NCBI RefSeq assembly: GCF_007995245.1
Contig: NZ_VCBA01000006.1
Coordinates: 124,001 to 188,000, forward strand
DNA: 64,000 nucleotides
DNA from: Tateyamaria sp. syn59
Lineage (GTDB): Bacteria > Pseudomonadota > Alphaproteobacteria > Rhodobacterales > Rhodobacteraceae
Reading direction: 5' to 3'
This document shows positions 50,353 through 59,274 of this stretch, piece by piece (the first letter of the stretch is position 1; every line of letters starts with the position of its first letter). Position numbers and translations under genes: made by a program. The notes under the pieces were generated by a model. That model saw only the letters and a list, made by a program, of their open reading frames with translations. It had not been told where the DNA came from and made no database searches.

Positions 50353-51471
50353 TTACTGTTTCAGCGCAAGGCTGGGTGCGATCACGTCGATCCCCAGCGC
50401 CTTGCCCACCGCGAAATAGGTCAGCTTGCCCGCATGCACGTTGAGGCCCGCCATCAAATGCGGGTCATCGGCACAGGCCTCCCGCCATCCCTTGTCGGCC
50501 AGTGCCAGCATAAACGGCATCGTGGCGTTGCCCAACGCGATGGTCGATGTGCGCGCTACGGCGCCCGGCATGTTGGCCACGCAGTAGTGCATGATCCCAT
50601 CCACGTCGTAGATCGGATCGTCATGGGTCGTCGCGCGGGACGTTTCAAAGCAGCCGCCCTGGTCGATGGCCACGTCGACAATGGCCGCGCCGGGCTTCAT
50701 GGTCGACAGTTGCGCGCGGGTCACCAGCTTGGGTGCTGCGGCACCGGGGATCAGCACCGCGCCAACCACCATGTCCGCCTCGGCCACCAGCTCGGCCGTG
50801 TTGCCTGCGCTGGCAAAGCTGGTCTTGAACACGCCGGAGAACGTGTCGTCCAGATAGCGCATCCGGGGCAGGGACCGGTCCAGCACCGTCACATCCGCGC
50901 CCATGCCAGCGGCCACCCGTGCCGCATGGGTGCCCACAACGCCGCCGCCAATAACGACCACGCGAGCCGGGCTCACACCGGGTACACCGCCCATTAACAC
51001 GCCGCGCCCGCCATTGGCCTTTTGCAGCGTCCACGCGCCTACTTGGGGCGCCAGACGGCCCGCCACTTCGGACATGGGCGCAAGCAGCGGCAAACCACCC
51101 GACGAATCCGTCACCGTCTCATAGGCGATGGCCGTGCAGCCGGATGCCAGCAGGTCATGCGTCTGCTCCGGGTCCGGTGCCAGATGCAGGTAGGTGAACA
51201 GCAACTGCCCCTCGCGCAACATCTTGCGCTCAACCGCCTGCGGCTCCTTCACCTTCACGATCATGTCGGCGGTGGCAAAGACCTCCTCTGCTGTGTCCAC
51301 GACCACGGCACCGGCCTCGACGTAGTCATGGTCGGTAAAACCTGCGCCCTGACCGGCACCGGCCTGCAGCGTCACGCGGTGACCATGCGCTACCGCTTCG
51401 CGTGCTGCGTTGGGCGTCAACCCGACCCGGTATTCCTGTGGTTTGATCTCTGTTGGGCATCCGATGTGCAT
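50353..51471 (-). CDS. ald: Alanine dehydrogenase
   Basis: 372 residues from ATG 51469-51471 (MHIGCPTEIKPQEYRVGLTP), which matches Ald; a 50-residue in-frame extension overlaps the divergent Lrp gene. NAD-binding RVVVIGGGVVGTHAARVAAG, substrate region KVKEPQ and HYCVANMPGAVARTST are visible. It reversibly deaminates L-alanine to pyruvate and ammonia. This could recycle the alanine formed by Tpa during taurine use. The divergent Lrp/AsnC gene is probably its regulator. Confidence 0.94.
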   Translation of the reverse strand: MHIGCPTEIKPQEYRVGLTPNAAREAVAHGHRVTLQAGAGQGAGFTDHDYVEAGAVVVDTAEEVFATADMIVKVKEPQAVERKMLREGQLLFTYLHLAPDPEQTHDLLASGCTAIAYETVTDSSGGLPLLAPMSEVAGRLAPQVGAWTLQKANGGRGVLMGGVPGVSPARVVVIGGGVVGTHAARVAAGMGADVTVLDRSLPRMRYLDDTFSGVFKTSFASAGNTAELVAEADMVVGAVLIPGAAAPKLVTRAQLSTMKPGAAIVDVAIDQGGCFETSRATTHDDPIYDVDGIMHYCVANMPGAVARTSTIALGNATMPFMLALADKGWREACADDPHLMAGLNVHAGKLTYFAVGKALGIDVIAPSLALKQ

Positions 51472-51605
51472 GGCTGATCCTCCTTTGCATGATCGCATCG
51501 TGGCGCATTTCGCTTGCAATCGGACACCGGAAATGGCTCGTCTAGGGGCATGTTGATCGAAGAACTTTGCGTGTATGTTCCTCTTAGGCGAAGGAATCTG
51601 CGTAC

Positions 51606-52064
51606 ATGACCCTTGATTCAACAGATCGGCGTATCCTGTCGGCCCTGCAGAAGCAGGGCCGCATGTCCAATGCCGATCTCAGTGAGCGCGTACATCTGTC
51701 GCCGTCGGCCTGTCACCGCCGCGTGCAACGGCTCGAACAGACGGGGTACATTCGGGACTATGTTGCCCTGCTGGACGCGCGCAAGATGGGCGTGCCGACT
51801 ACTGTTTTTGTTGAGATCACGCTGCAAGGGCAGGCGGACGAAGTGCTAGACGCGTTTGAAAAAGCCGTGGCACGCATTCCCGATGTCCTTGAATGCCACC
51901 TGATGGCCGGAACAGCCGATTACATCCTCAAGGTCGTGGCCGAAGACACCGAAGATTTTGCCCGCATCCATCGGCAATACCTTGCGCGTTTGCCCGGCGT
52001 GGCACAGATGCAATCAAGCTTCGCGCTTAGAACAGTCTTTAAAACAACGGCCCTTCCTGTGTGA
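51606..52064 (+). CDS. Lrp/AsnC-family regulator, probably of ald
   Basis: 152 residues. HTH LDSTDRRILSALQKQGRMSN followed by LSPSACHRRVQRLEQTGYI and the RAM domain (VFVEITLQGQADEVLDAFEK, CHLMAGTADYILKVVAEDTE). Divergent from ald with a 134-base gap, as in many bacteria where an AldR/Lrp-like protein senses alanine. Confidence 0.92.
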   Translation: MTLDSTDRRILSALQKQGRMSNADLSERVHLSPSACHRRVQRLEQTGYIRDYVALLDARKMGVPTTVFVEITLQGQADEVLDAFEKAVARIPDVLECHLMAGTADYILKVVAEDTEDFARIHRQYLARLPGVAQMQSSFALRTVFKTTALPV

Positions 52065-52178
52065 CGGACCGGCCAATTTCCGCTCACTGAAATCAAATTC
52101 GTCACATGACAGTGATGTTCGTGGTGCACTCACACGCGGGGCGTGAATCGCCTCCATCCAAATACTAGGGAGTTCACG

Positions 52179-54104
52179 ATGAAAGACGCAGATATTCAGG
52201 ATCTGTCCTTTGACGACTGGGACGAGCTGAAATTTCCACGCAAAACGACGCAGGACTTTGACGAAGTAGTCGAGCGCGCCATCTCGCGCCGGGGTTTTCT
52301 GGGCAGCGTGCTGGCCTTTGGCTCGGGTGCTGCGGTGATGGGCACCGGCATGCTCAAGGGCACGACCGCCGTGGCGGGTCAGACGTCCCGCTTTGCCTTT
52401 GAACAGCTTCCTCCGCAAACCGATGGCACAGTTCACGTGCCCGACGGGTACAACTGGAACACGCTGGTCCGCTGGGGCGATCCGCTCTTTTCCGACGCGC
52501 CCGAATTCGACGCCGCCACAGGCATCCCAACCGAAGGGTCCGACCGTGTCTTCGGCGAAAACACCGACGGGATGGAGCTGTTCCATATCGGCGGCACCGA
52601 ACTGCTTGTTGTGAACAGCGAATACCCCAACCCCAAGATCAACCTGGCCGTGGAACAGGAAGGCGCGTCCATGTCCGCCGACGACGTGGTGCGCTTGCAG
52701 AACTTCCAGGGCGTCAGCGTCATGGAAGTCACCGAAGGTGAAAACGGCTGGGAAGTCGTGGTCGACAGCCCCTACAACCGCCGCATCCACCACCGCACGC
52801 CCATGGTCATCGACGGCCCCGCCGCAGGCCACGACCTGCTGAAAACCGACGATGATCCAACCGGCACCGCCTCGCTTGGCACGTTCAACAACTGTGGCTC
52901 GGGCCGCACGCCGTGGGGCACCTACCTGACCTGCGAAGAGAACTTCAACGGTTATTTCGGCACCACCGAAGAGCTGTCTCTGGACGAGGTACACGCAGCC
53001 AGCTTCAAACGCTACGGCGTGAACACGGATGTCGAACCGGGCCGCTACAACTATCACAGCTTTGATCCGCGCTTCGACATCTCGAAAAACCCGAACGAGC
53101 CGCACCGCGCGGGCTACATCGTGGAAATCGACCCGTGGAACCCGGACAGCACGCCTGTCAAGCACACCGCTCTGGGCCGCTTCAAGCACGAAAATGCCGC
53201 CTATGCGCTGGCGCCCGATGGCCGTGTAGTCGTCTATATGGGCGACGATGAACGTGGCGAATACATGTACAAATGGGTCAGCCGCGACGTCTATGTCCCT
53301 GGCGGTGACACCTCGACCCTGCTGAGCGAGGGGCAATTGCATGTGGCCAAGTTCAACGACGATGGTACTGGCATCTGGCTTGCCCTGACGCCGGAAGACA
53401 CCGGCATGACCGAGGCGGAAATCTCCGTCTTTACCCGGATGGCGGGCACAGCGGTGAGCGCGACCACCATGGACCGCCCCGAATGGATCGCGGTCAACCC
53501 GACGGCGGTCGAAGCCTATTGTTGCCTGACCAACAACTCGCGCCGCGGTGCGCTGGACGACGATGGCAACATCCGCACCAACGCGGCGGGCGAACCCATG
53601 GTCCCAAACGCCCCGAACCCGCGCGAGGTGAACCGCTACGGCCAGATCGTGCGGTGGCGTCCGCACAATGACGACCACGGCGCCTCGACATTCGATTGGG
53701 ATCTGTACGTCATGGCGGGCAACCCCACCGTGCACACAGACGGGCCCTATGCAGGGTCGGCCAACATCAACGCGGGCAACCTCTTCAACTCGCCCGACGG
53801 GATGCAGATCGACACCACCGGTCTCATCTGGATCCAGACCGACGGTGATGATGACAACGAAGGGGAATTTGCCGGCATGGGCAATAACCAGATGCTGGCG
53901 GGTGACCCGGTCACGGGTGAGATTCGCCGCTTCCTGACGGGGCCGAATGGCTGCGAGGTGACGGGCCTGACATGGTCGGCTGACCGCCGGACGATGTTTG
54001 TTGGCATCCAGCACCCCGGCTCTCCGTTTCCGGACGGCGAAGGGTCGCTGCCTCGGTCGTCGATCATCGTGGTCAAGCGCGACGACAACGCTTTGGTCGG
54101 CTGA
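52179..54104 (+). CDS. PhoX-family phosphatase, Tat-exported
   Basis: 641 residues. A twin-arginine signal (ISRRGFLGSVLAFGSGAAVM, about residues 39-58) lies after an unusually long ~37-residue acidic head. The rest is the DUF839/PhoX fold with GTFNNCGSGRTPWGTYLTCE, AALAPDGRVVVYMGDDERGE-like AYALAPDGRVVVYMGDD, and the C-terminal FLTGPNGCEVTGLTWSADRR. PhoX is a calcium-dependent alkaline phosphatase important in marine phosphate scavenging. The start 52179 has AGGGAG 8 bases upstream. A PHO box is not convincing. Confidence 0.85.
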   Translation: MKDADIQDLSFDDWDELKFPRKTTQDFDEVVERAISRRGFLGSVLAFGSGAAVMGTGMLKGTTAVAGQTSRFAFEQLPPQTDGTVHVPDGYNWNTLVRWGDPLFSDAPEFDAATGIPTEGSDRVFGENTDGMELFHIGGTELLVVNSEYPNPKINLAVEQEGASMSADDVVRLQNFQGVSVMEVTEGENGWEVVVDSPYNRRIHHRTPMVIDGPAAGHDLLKTDDDPTGTASLGTFNNCGSGRTPWGTYLTCEENFNGYFGTTEELSLDEVHAASFKRYGVNTDVEPGRYNYHSFDPRFDISKNPNEPHRAGYIVEIDPWNPDSTPVKHTALGRFKHENAAYALAPDGRVVVYMGDDERGEYMYKWVSRDVYVPGGDTSTLLSEGQLHVAKFNDDGTGIWLALTPEDTGMTEAEISVFTRMAGTAVSATTMDRPEWIAVNPTAVEAYCCLTNNSRRGALDDDGNIRTNAAGEPMVPNAPNPREVNRYGQIVRWRPHNDDHGASTFDWDLYVMAGNPTVHTDGPYAGSANINAGNLFNSPDGMQIDTTGLIWIQTDGDDDNEGEFAGMGNNQMLAGDPVTGEIRRFLTGPNGCEVTGLTWSADRRTMFVGIQHPGSPFPDGEGSLPRSSIIVVKRDDNALVG

Positions 54105-54147
54105 CGCGAATATCAAAATCGGCGGGCGCGGAAGCGCGCCTGCCTGG

Positions 54148-54184
54148 GATGGCGCGCTTTTGTAAAGGCGCGCCATCGTCTTTT
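54148..54184 (+). terminator. Terminator after the PhoX-family gene
   Basis: Perfect 10-bp stem GATGGCGCGC (54148-54157) with GCGCGCCATC (54168-54177), then GTCTTTT. Confidence 0.78.
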
Positions 54185-54242
54185 AGGCAATTGTTCAGAG
54201 GTTTCGGCATAAAAGGCGCTCATCTAATTTGGACGATGGGCG

Positions 54243-54536
54243 ATGCGTGTATTTCTGATCATGGCCGTGTTGGGATGTGCGGCCCCGCTGGCAAGTCTAG
54301 CTTTTCAACCTGCGCAGCAATCTGATCTGCGGCTGGTCTTTCTGGCGCCTTGGCAGGATGCCGAAACGCTTGCGCGCTCCGCCGGGGGAAGGCTGGTTGG
54401 TCCGCAACGCGCAGTTTTAGCTGTCCTTGTTCACACAGACGACCCGGCCCACTTCGATCAGCAGGCGCGGGACCTTGGCGCATTCGGCGTTCTTGATGGC
54501 GCGGCCATTGCCGCTTTGTGCGGAGTTGACGTGTGA
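54243..54536 (+). CDS. Small secreted protein coupled to an MCP
   Basis: 97 residues with a signal peptide (MRVFLIMAVLGCAAPLASLA). The mature part (about 75 residues; RLVFLAPWQDAETLARSAGG, AVLAVLVHTDDPAHFDQQAR) is a small alpha/beta domain I do not recognise. Its stop overlaps the start of the chemotaxis protein, so it may be a periplasmic partner or ligand-sensor for it. The ribosome site is weak. Confidence 0.6.
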   Translation: MRVFLIMAVLGCAAPLASLAFQPAQQSDLRLVFLAPWQDAETLARSAGGRLVGPQRAVLAVLVHTDDPAHFDQQARDLGAFGVLDGAAIAALCGVDV

Positions 54537-56266
54537 TGGTCGACATTCAGAAATCGCTCGAAAAGTCGCGTCGCACGGCGGCCTATTGGATTCTTGTGGG
54601 CTGCGGTGTGATAGGCATACTGATCGGCTTCGCTGGACTGTTGCTGCCGATTGGGTCCATCTGGCCGGGTATGATTTGCCTTGGCTCGGTCGCCTTTGGC
54701 TATTGGACGTTTAAGCGACGGCACAGGCACTATTGCATCATCGTTGGCCAAACAGCCGTCGCGCAAGCCATTGGTTTGGTGACGGCGCTCAGTGGTACTG
54801 GGTGGCAGGTGGACGGGCATATGCTATTTTTCGCCACGCTTGCAACCCTTGTAGGCCTCGTGCATGTGCCGACCATCATGCTGGCAGCTGCGACGACGGT
54901 GCTGCACCACCTGTCGCTGGGCCTTTTTGTGCCGCATCTTGTGTTCCCAAGCGTGAGTTTGATCGAAAATGTCGAGCGTGCCCTCTTTCACGGCACCATT
55001 GTTGGGATTGAGGTGCTGGTGCTGACGCTGATCGTCCAGAAAAGGCTGGCAATGACGCGTGAGGTCCACGTGGCGTTTGACGAGGCTGAGTGTGCCTTTG
55101 CCGCGGCCGAAGAAGCCAAACAGGCCGCCGAAGCTGCCCAGCATCGTGCAGAGTCAGAGGCGCAAAGGGCGCACGCCGCCCAATCGGAGGCCGAAGCACT
55201 TGTCCGCGCGCTTGAGACCGAAAAGGCAGCCCGCGAGCAGGCGATCGCCGCGAGCGCCGCAGCGGACCTGCGGACTGCTGAAGCGCAAAAGATCATGTAT
55301 GATGCGCAGTCCGTGGTTGTTACGTCTCTCCGCGACGGGCTTGAATACGTTGCGCAGGGCGATCTGTCCTACCGGATTGATGAAGCGTTCCCAGAGGAAT
55401 ACGAACCGCTTCGTCGCGACTTTAACCGGGCCGTCGGCACCCTTGGTGACGTTATTGCCGACGTTATGCACGGCACGACCGATCTGATGCAGCTTGTGGC
55501 CACGGTAGAGCGATCCGCGCACGATCTTGCACGCCGCACCGAGGCACAGGTGGCGTCGCTCGAAGTCACCAGTCACGCGGTTGACACGCTGCACGGCGCG
55601 GTGCGTGCTTCTACCGAAAACGCACAGGCCACGGCCTCTACCGCGGACAAGGTGCGCAACGACGCTGTGGCTGGTGGTGACATCGTCCGCCGCGCTGTAA
55701 GCGCCATGGGCGGGATTGAAACCTCATCCCGTGAAATCGCCAAGATCAACGCGGTTATGGACGGCATCGCATTTCAAACCAATCTGCTCGCGCTCAACGC
55801 CGGGGTCGAAGCCGCGAGGGCCGGAGAGGCGGGCCGCGGCTTTTCCGTTGTCGCCTCCGAAGTGCGTGCCTTGTCGCAACGCGCCACCGAAGCGGCGCGC
55901 GGAATTTCCGATCTCACGGAAAAAAGCAACGATCAGGTACAGGCAGGCGTGGCACTGGTCACGCAAGCGGGTGACGCACTGCAGGACATTGTCCAATCCG
56001 TATCGGGTATGACCAACTCTGTCCAGAAGATCGCGAATGCAACGCGGGCGCAATCCGATCAGTTGAGCGAAGTGAACGTTTCGGTGTCCGAGATTGACCA
56101 GGTGGCCCAGGGGAACGCCACCATGTTCGAAAGCACGAACGCCGCTTGCGAAGCGCTGACCAAGGGTATGGAAAAGATGATGGCCAGCCTCGCGCAATTC
56201 ACCCTATCGCCAATAGCGACACAGGACGAATACGCATCTGCACATATCATACATGCGGCAGAGTAG
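54536..56266 (+). CDS. Methyl-accepting chemotaxis protein with membrane-embedded sensor
   Basis: 576 residues from ATG 54536 (GTG one codon earlier possible). Five to six hydrophobic segments (about residues 18-165) with almost no periplasmic loop form a membrane-embedded sensor region (VGLVHVPTIMLAAATTVLHH includes histidines). A long Ala/Glu coiled coil (180-260) and a HAMP-like region precede the signalling domain with the conserved tip IAFQTNLLALNAGVEAARAG. No C-terminal NWETF-type tether is present. Coupled to the small secreted protein upstream. Signal unknown. Confidence 0.85.
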   Translation: MVDIQKSLEKSRRTAAYWILVGCGVIGILIGFAGLLLPIGSIWPGMICLGSVAFGYWTFKRRHRHYCIIVGQTAVAQAIGLVTALSGTGWQVDGHMLFFATLATLVGLVHVPTIMLAAATTVLHHLSLGLFVPHLVFPSVSLIENVERALFHGTIVGIEVLVLTLIVQKRLAMTREVHVAFDEAECAFAAAEEAKQAAEAAQHRAESEAQRAHAAQSEAEALVRALETEKAAREQAIAASAAADLRTAEAQKIMYDAQSVVVTSLRDGLEYVAQGDLSYRIDEAFPEEYEPLRRDFNRAVGTLGDVIADVMHGTTDLMQLVATVERSAHDLARRTEAQVASLEVTSHAVDTLHGAVRASTENAQATASTADKVRNDAVAGGDIVRRAVSAMGGIETSSREIAKINAVMDGIAFQTNLLALNAGVEAARAGEAGRGFSVVASEVRALSQRATEAARGISDLTEKSNDQVQAGVALVTQAGDALQDIVQSVSGMTNSVQKIANATRAQSDQLSEVNVSVSEIDQVAQGNATMFESTNAACEALTKGMEKMMASLAQFTLSPIATQDEYASAHIIHAAE

Positions 56267-56300
56267 ACGGAAGATTCAGCATAGCTTGTGTTACACAAAC

Positions 56301-56331
56301 AAAAACCCCGCAGCCGGGCGGCTACGGGGTT
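56301..56331 (-). terminator. Terminator after rpsU (two-way)
   Basis: 12-bp stem with one mismatch (56304-56315 with 56320-56331, loop GGGC), followed on the minus strand by TTTTT (complement of AAAAA 56301-56305). It also stands 34 bases after the MCP stop on the plus strand. Confidence 0.8.
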
Positions 56332-56360
56332 CTTGAATTCGTCAGCCCAAGCCGAAGTGC

Positions 56361-56567
56361 TTACAGCAGCCCTTCGCGTTGAGCCTTTTTGCGAGCCAAC
56401 TTACGGGCCCGCCGGATCGCTTCAGCTTTCTCGCGCGCTTTTTTCTCGGACGGCTTCTCGAAATGTTGCTTCAGCTTCATTTCACGGAACACGCCTTCGC
56501 GCTGCAGCTTCTTCTTCAGGGCACGAAGCGCCTGATCGACATTGTTGTCGCGAACACTAACCTGCAT
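56361..56567 (-). CDS. rpsU: 30S ribosomal protein S21
   Basis: 68 residues, very basic: [20 protein letters not shown], then [20 protein letters not shown] and an Arg/Lys-rich tail, typical of alphaproteobacterial S21. Involved in mRNA selection on the small subunit. GGTGG lies about 8 bases upstream. Monocistronic. Confidence 0.96.
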   Translation of the reverse strand: MQVSVRDNNVDQALRALKKKLQREGVFREMKLKQHFEKPSEKKAREKAEAIRRARKLARKKAQREGLL

Positions 56568-56677
56568 GTGGTTGTCACCACCTTTCTAGATAAGAGTTGC
56601 AAGGATTTGCAGGAGTTGGCCGTATAACAAGGCCCCTCCGCTTTGTCCAGTGCCGCGCCGGTCCGAGCGCTACGGCC

Positions 56678-57907
56678 TTAGAACAGGAAGTCTCCGGCCC
56701 CGAAGTCGTCAATATCTATGTCGATCAGAACCATTTTGTTGCCATTGAAATCATCAATCACCGCATGGGTTCCAAGCTGTTTCAAATGACCGTCGGATAC
56801 GAGGTCCCGGAACGAAGTGATGGTCTTCACTTCGCTCAGATCAATGATTTCGCCTGCTTCGCGCCTGTCAAAGTCACGCACGATGTCCCGACCTTCAGAG
56901 AAGACAAAGGTATCGCCACCTTCCCCGCCGGTCAGCGTGTCGTCCCCGACACCACCATCTAACTGGTCACGACCACCGCCGCCGTTCAACCGGTCCGCGC
57001 CGTCTCCGCCGCTCAGGATGTCGCGCCCGATACCTGCATCCAGCGTATCGCGACCTGCTCCGCCAAACAGCCGGTCGTCTCCGTTGCTGCCCTTTACGAA
57101 ATCCTGGCCGCTGCCGCCGTACAGATCATCGTCTCCGACACCTCCATAGATGCTGTCATTTGCGTCACCACCATTGATCCGATCATCGCCGCCGTTGCCG
57201 CTGATCCGGTCGTTTCCGGACCCGCCAAGCATAACGTCCTTTTGCTGGCCGCCAGACATCCGATCATCGCCCGCTCCGCCATCCACGGTGTCCCGGCCCA
57301 TGCCGCCAAACAGAATATCGTCGCCGCCGCGCCCGCTGATTGCGTCATTCCCGGCCATGCCGTCCAAACGGTCACTGCCTGTGCTTCCGATCAGGATATC
57401 ATTGCCGTCGGTGGGCTCCTGCACGGGGGGCGATTGGGGGGCGGACGTGGTGTCCAGTTGAACCGGCGCAGATGTCGCCGCAAATTTTTGCGTAACGTAA
57501 ACGGCGTCAAACCCGCGGTTGTCGCCGGTTTCGATCCCGATCCCGATCACTTCGAAATCCGGGTTCAGGATATTGGCACGGTGCCCGGCGCTGTTCATCA
57601 GTGATGTGTGCAGGTCCGCAACGTCATCGGCAATTCCGGGTGCGCCGCGCTCGGATTGGTATGCGATGTTTTCGCCCCAGGTCCAGTTGCCGGAAAAGAC
57701 AAAACCGGCATCCTCCATGCGATCACCGGCGCTCGATCCTCCAATGCCGGTGTGACTGAAGGCGCCGGTGTTCTCCATCCAGGCGCTGTGGTCTTCGCTA
57801 GCCTCGTTCAGGCGCAGTTCGAGCGTGAGCGGATCAAGGCCCCGCGATGTGCGCTCTTCGTTGATCAGGTCGAGCATCAGTCGTTCAAATTCGCTTGCAA
57901 CAGACAT
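56678..57907 (-). CDS. Secreted CAP/SCP-domain protein with RTX calcium-binding repeats
   Basis: 409 residues without an N-terminal signal peptide. Residues 1-145 form a CAP/SCP (PR-1-like) domain (LMLDLINEERTSRGLDPLTL, FSHTGIGGSSAGDRM, WGENIAYQS, NSAGHRANILNPDFEVIGIG). After a Pro/Thr linker come about 15 glycine/aspartate nonapeptide repeats (NDxLxGGxGxD) at about 165-345 that form a calcium beta-roll. The C-terminal ~60 residues should carry the uncleaved type I secretion signal. No type I transporter is adjacent, so it relies on one elsewhere. The function may be extracellular adhesion or a hydrolase; CAP proteins vary. Confidence 0.86.
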   Translation of the reverse strand: MSVASEFERLMLDLINEERTSRGLDPLTLELRLNEASEDHSAWMENTGAFSHTGIGGSSAGDRMEDAGFVFSGNWTWGENIAYQSERGAPGIADDVADLHTSLMNSAGHRANILNPDFEVIGIGIETGDNRGFDAVYVTQKFAATSAPVQLDTTSAPQSPPVQEPTDGNDILIGSTGSDRLDGMAGNDAISGRGGDDILFGGMGRDTVDGGAGDDRMSGGQQKDVMLGGSGNDRISGNGGDDRINGGDANDSIYGGVGDDDLYGGSGQDFVKGSNGDDRLFGGAGRDTLDAGIGRDILSGGDGADRLNGGGGRDQLDGGVGDDTLTGGEGGDTFVFSEGRDIVRDFDRREAGEIIDLSEVKTITSFRDLVSDGHLKQLGTHAVIDDFNGNKMVLIDIDIDDFGAGDFLF

Positions 57908-58191
57908 CTCGTTTCTCTCTCTGGTTGGTCATTATGTGCCACTTCTGTCCGGTGATCTGAGCAGGTCGGCAAGCCGCTTGTTCTTGCGCGGTTAATCGAG
58001 CGAAATGGCGCAGAAAACCCGGCCTTTTTGAGGCGGCAAACCGCTGTGCGACCGGTGCAAGAAATGTGTCGGCTGCTAATCGCCAGCGGACACCAAGGCT
58101 TCGGGCAAGCTGATGCCTGCAGGCGCGGCCAAGGGACGCGAATTCGAGACGTGACCTTGTCCGACGGGCGGTGCCGCTCTACCGTTCGTGT
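57908..58191. other. Divergent intergenic region without a supported gene
   Basis: 284 bases between the CAP-RTX gene (-) and the COQ9-like gene (+). Short open frames on both strands lack codon pattern or homology. No strong hairpin, repeat or operator was noticed. Confidence 0.5.
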
Positions 58192-58887
58192 ATGGAAAAT
58201 ACACCCGATGACGTAAAAGCCAGACTGTTGGACGCTGCTTTGCTGCACGTCCCATTCGACGGATGGTCTGAGACCACGCTTAAGGCTGCTGCTGCGGATG
58301 CAGATGTAGATATGGCCATGGTCCGAGCGGTTTGTCCGCGCGGTGCCGTGGATCTGGCGCGTGCCTATCACGCGCGCGGCGATGACATCATGGTTGCCCT
58401 CTTGAGTTCAGATGATCTGCCCGATCGCTTCCGCGACAAGATCGCTGCGGCCATACGCTTTCGCATTGAGGCAGTTACGGACAAGGAAGCGGTGCGCCGC
58501 GGCACAACACTTTTTGCGCTGCCGATGTATGCTGGCGACGGGGCCAAAGCCATCTGGGGCACGGCTGACAGGATCTGGACAGCGCTTGGTGATACGTCCG
58601 ACGATGTGAACTGGTACACGAAACGCGCTACCCTTTCCGGTGTCTATTCCGCAACTGTGCTTTACTGGCTGGGCGATGACAGCACGGACAATCAGGCGAC
58701 TTGGGCTTTCCTTGATCGTCGGATTGATGACGTCATGCAGATCGAAAAGGCCAAGGCGCAGGTGAGGGACAGCAAGCTCTTGTCGACCCTCTTCGCCGGT
58801 CCCAACTGGGTACTGGATCAGGTTAAGGCACCATCGTCTGCGCCGCGCACGGATATGCCAGGTTCTTGGTCAACCCCGCGCAACTGA
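58192..58887 (+). CDS. COQ9-family protein
   Basis: 231 residues from ATG 58192. TetR-like N-terminal helices (DVKARLLDAALLHVPFDGWS, ETTLKAAAADADVD) are followed by the COQ9 domain with RGTTLFALPMYAGDGAKAIW and DVNWYTKRATLSGVYSATVL, the lipid-binding region. COQ9 helps ubiquinone biosynthesis by presenting lipid intermediates. The last 18 bases overlap the gene on the other strand. A start seven codons earlier is possible. Confidence 0.88.
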   Translation: MENTPDDVKARLLDAALLHVPFDGWSETTLKAAAADADVDMAMVRAVCPRGAVDLARAYHARGDDIMVALLSSDDLPDRFRDKIAAAIRFRIEAVTDKEAVRRGTTLFALPMYAGDGAKAIWGTADRIWTALGDTSDDVNWYTKRATLSGVYSATVLYWLGDDSTDNQATWAFLDRRIDDVMQIEKAKAQVRDSKLLSTLFAGPNWVLDQVKAPSSAPRTDMPGSWSTPRN

Positions 58888-59217
58888 CCACGCCACAATC
58901 GCAGCGATCTGGAGGCCGACAACTGCTAGATTTGTGAGCACCACGGGGCTTGCGACGCCAATGGCGATGACCGTGGCCAGTTTGTAGGTGATCTGCACTG
59001 AAAACAGGGCGAAAGTCATTGGCACAGCCCATTTGTGTCCACTTAGATGCAGCGCGATCAAACCCATGCTCACTGCGGCTATGCTAATATACACGCAGGT
59101 CAAAATACGACGAGCGGTAGTGTCCTGACCAAAGACGGCGTCTGCCTCGCCCGTCAGTAATCCAAACACCACCGGGACGAGGATCGCGATGTTCAAATAC
59201 AGCGCTGTAATCAGCAT
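58870..59217 (-). CDS. Four-span membrane protein of unknown function
   Basis: 115 residues from ATG 59215-59217, with AGGAA 7 bases upstream; a far longer open frame upstream overlaps the quinone oxidoreductase on the other strand and is not real. Four hydrophobic segments alternate with short loops (MLITALYLNIAILVPVVFGL, ILTCVYISIAAVSMGLIAL, AVPMTFALFSVQITYKLATV, VVLTNLAVVGLQIAAIVAWS). Divergent from the quinone oxidoreductase gene and overlapping the COQ9 gene end by 18 bases. Confidence 0.68.
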   Translation of the reverse strand: MLITALYLNIAILVPVVFGLLTGEADAVFGQDTTARRILTCVYISIAAVSMGLIALHLSGHKWAVPMTFALFSVQITYKLATVIAIGVASPVVLTNLAVVGLQIAAIVAWSVARG

Positions 59218-59274
59218 GTGGGTTCCTTTCCGCATGATGACCAAGGTACGGTGCGCAAAAGGAGAGGGATCAGA

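Noticed and set aside
52085-52140. Possible PHO box before the PhoX-family gene
   Set aside because: Only one ATGACAG half-site is seen; no second half at the expected 11-bp spacing.
52014-54176. 720-codon open frame antisense to the PhoX-family gene
   Set aside because: Arg/Val/His-rich shadow translation with no family features; the opposite strand encodes a Tat-exported PhoX protein end to end.
56817-57461. Short-period DNA repeats that could suggest a CRISPR or minisatellite
   Set aside because: They encode the RTX calcium-binding nonapeptides of the CAP-RTX protein on the minus strand.
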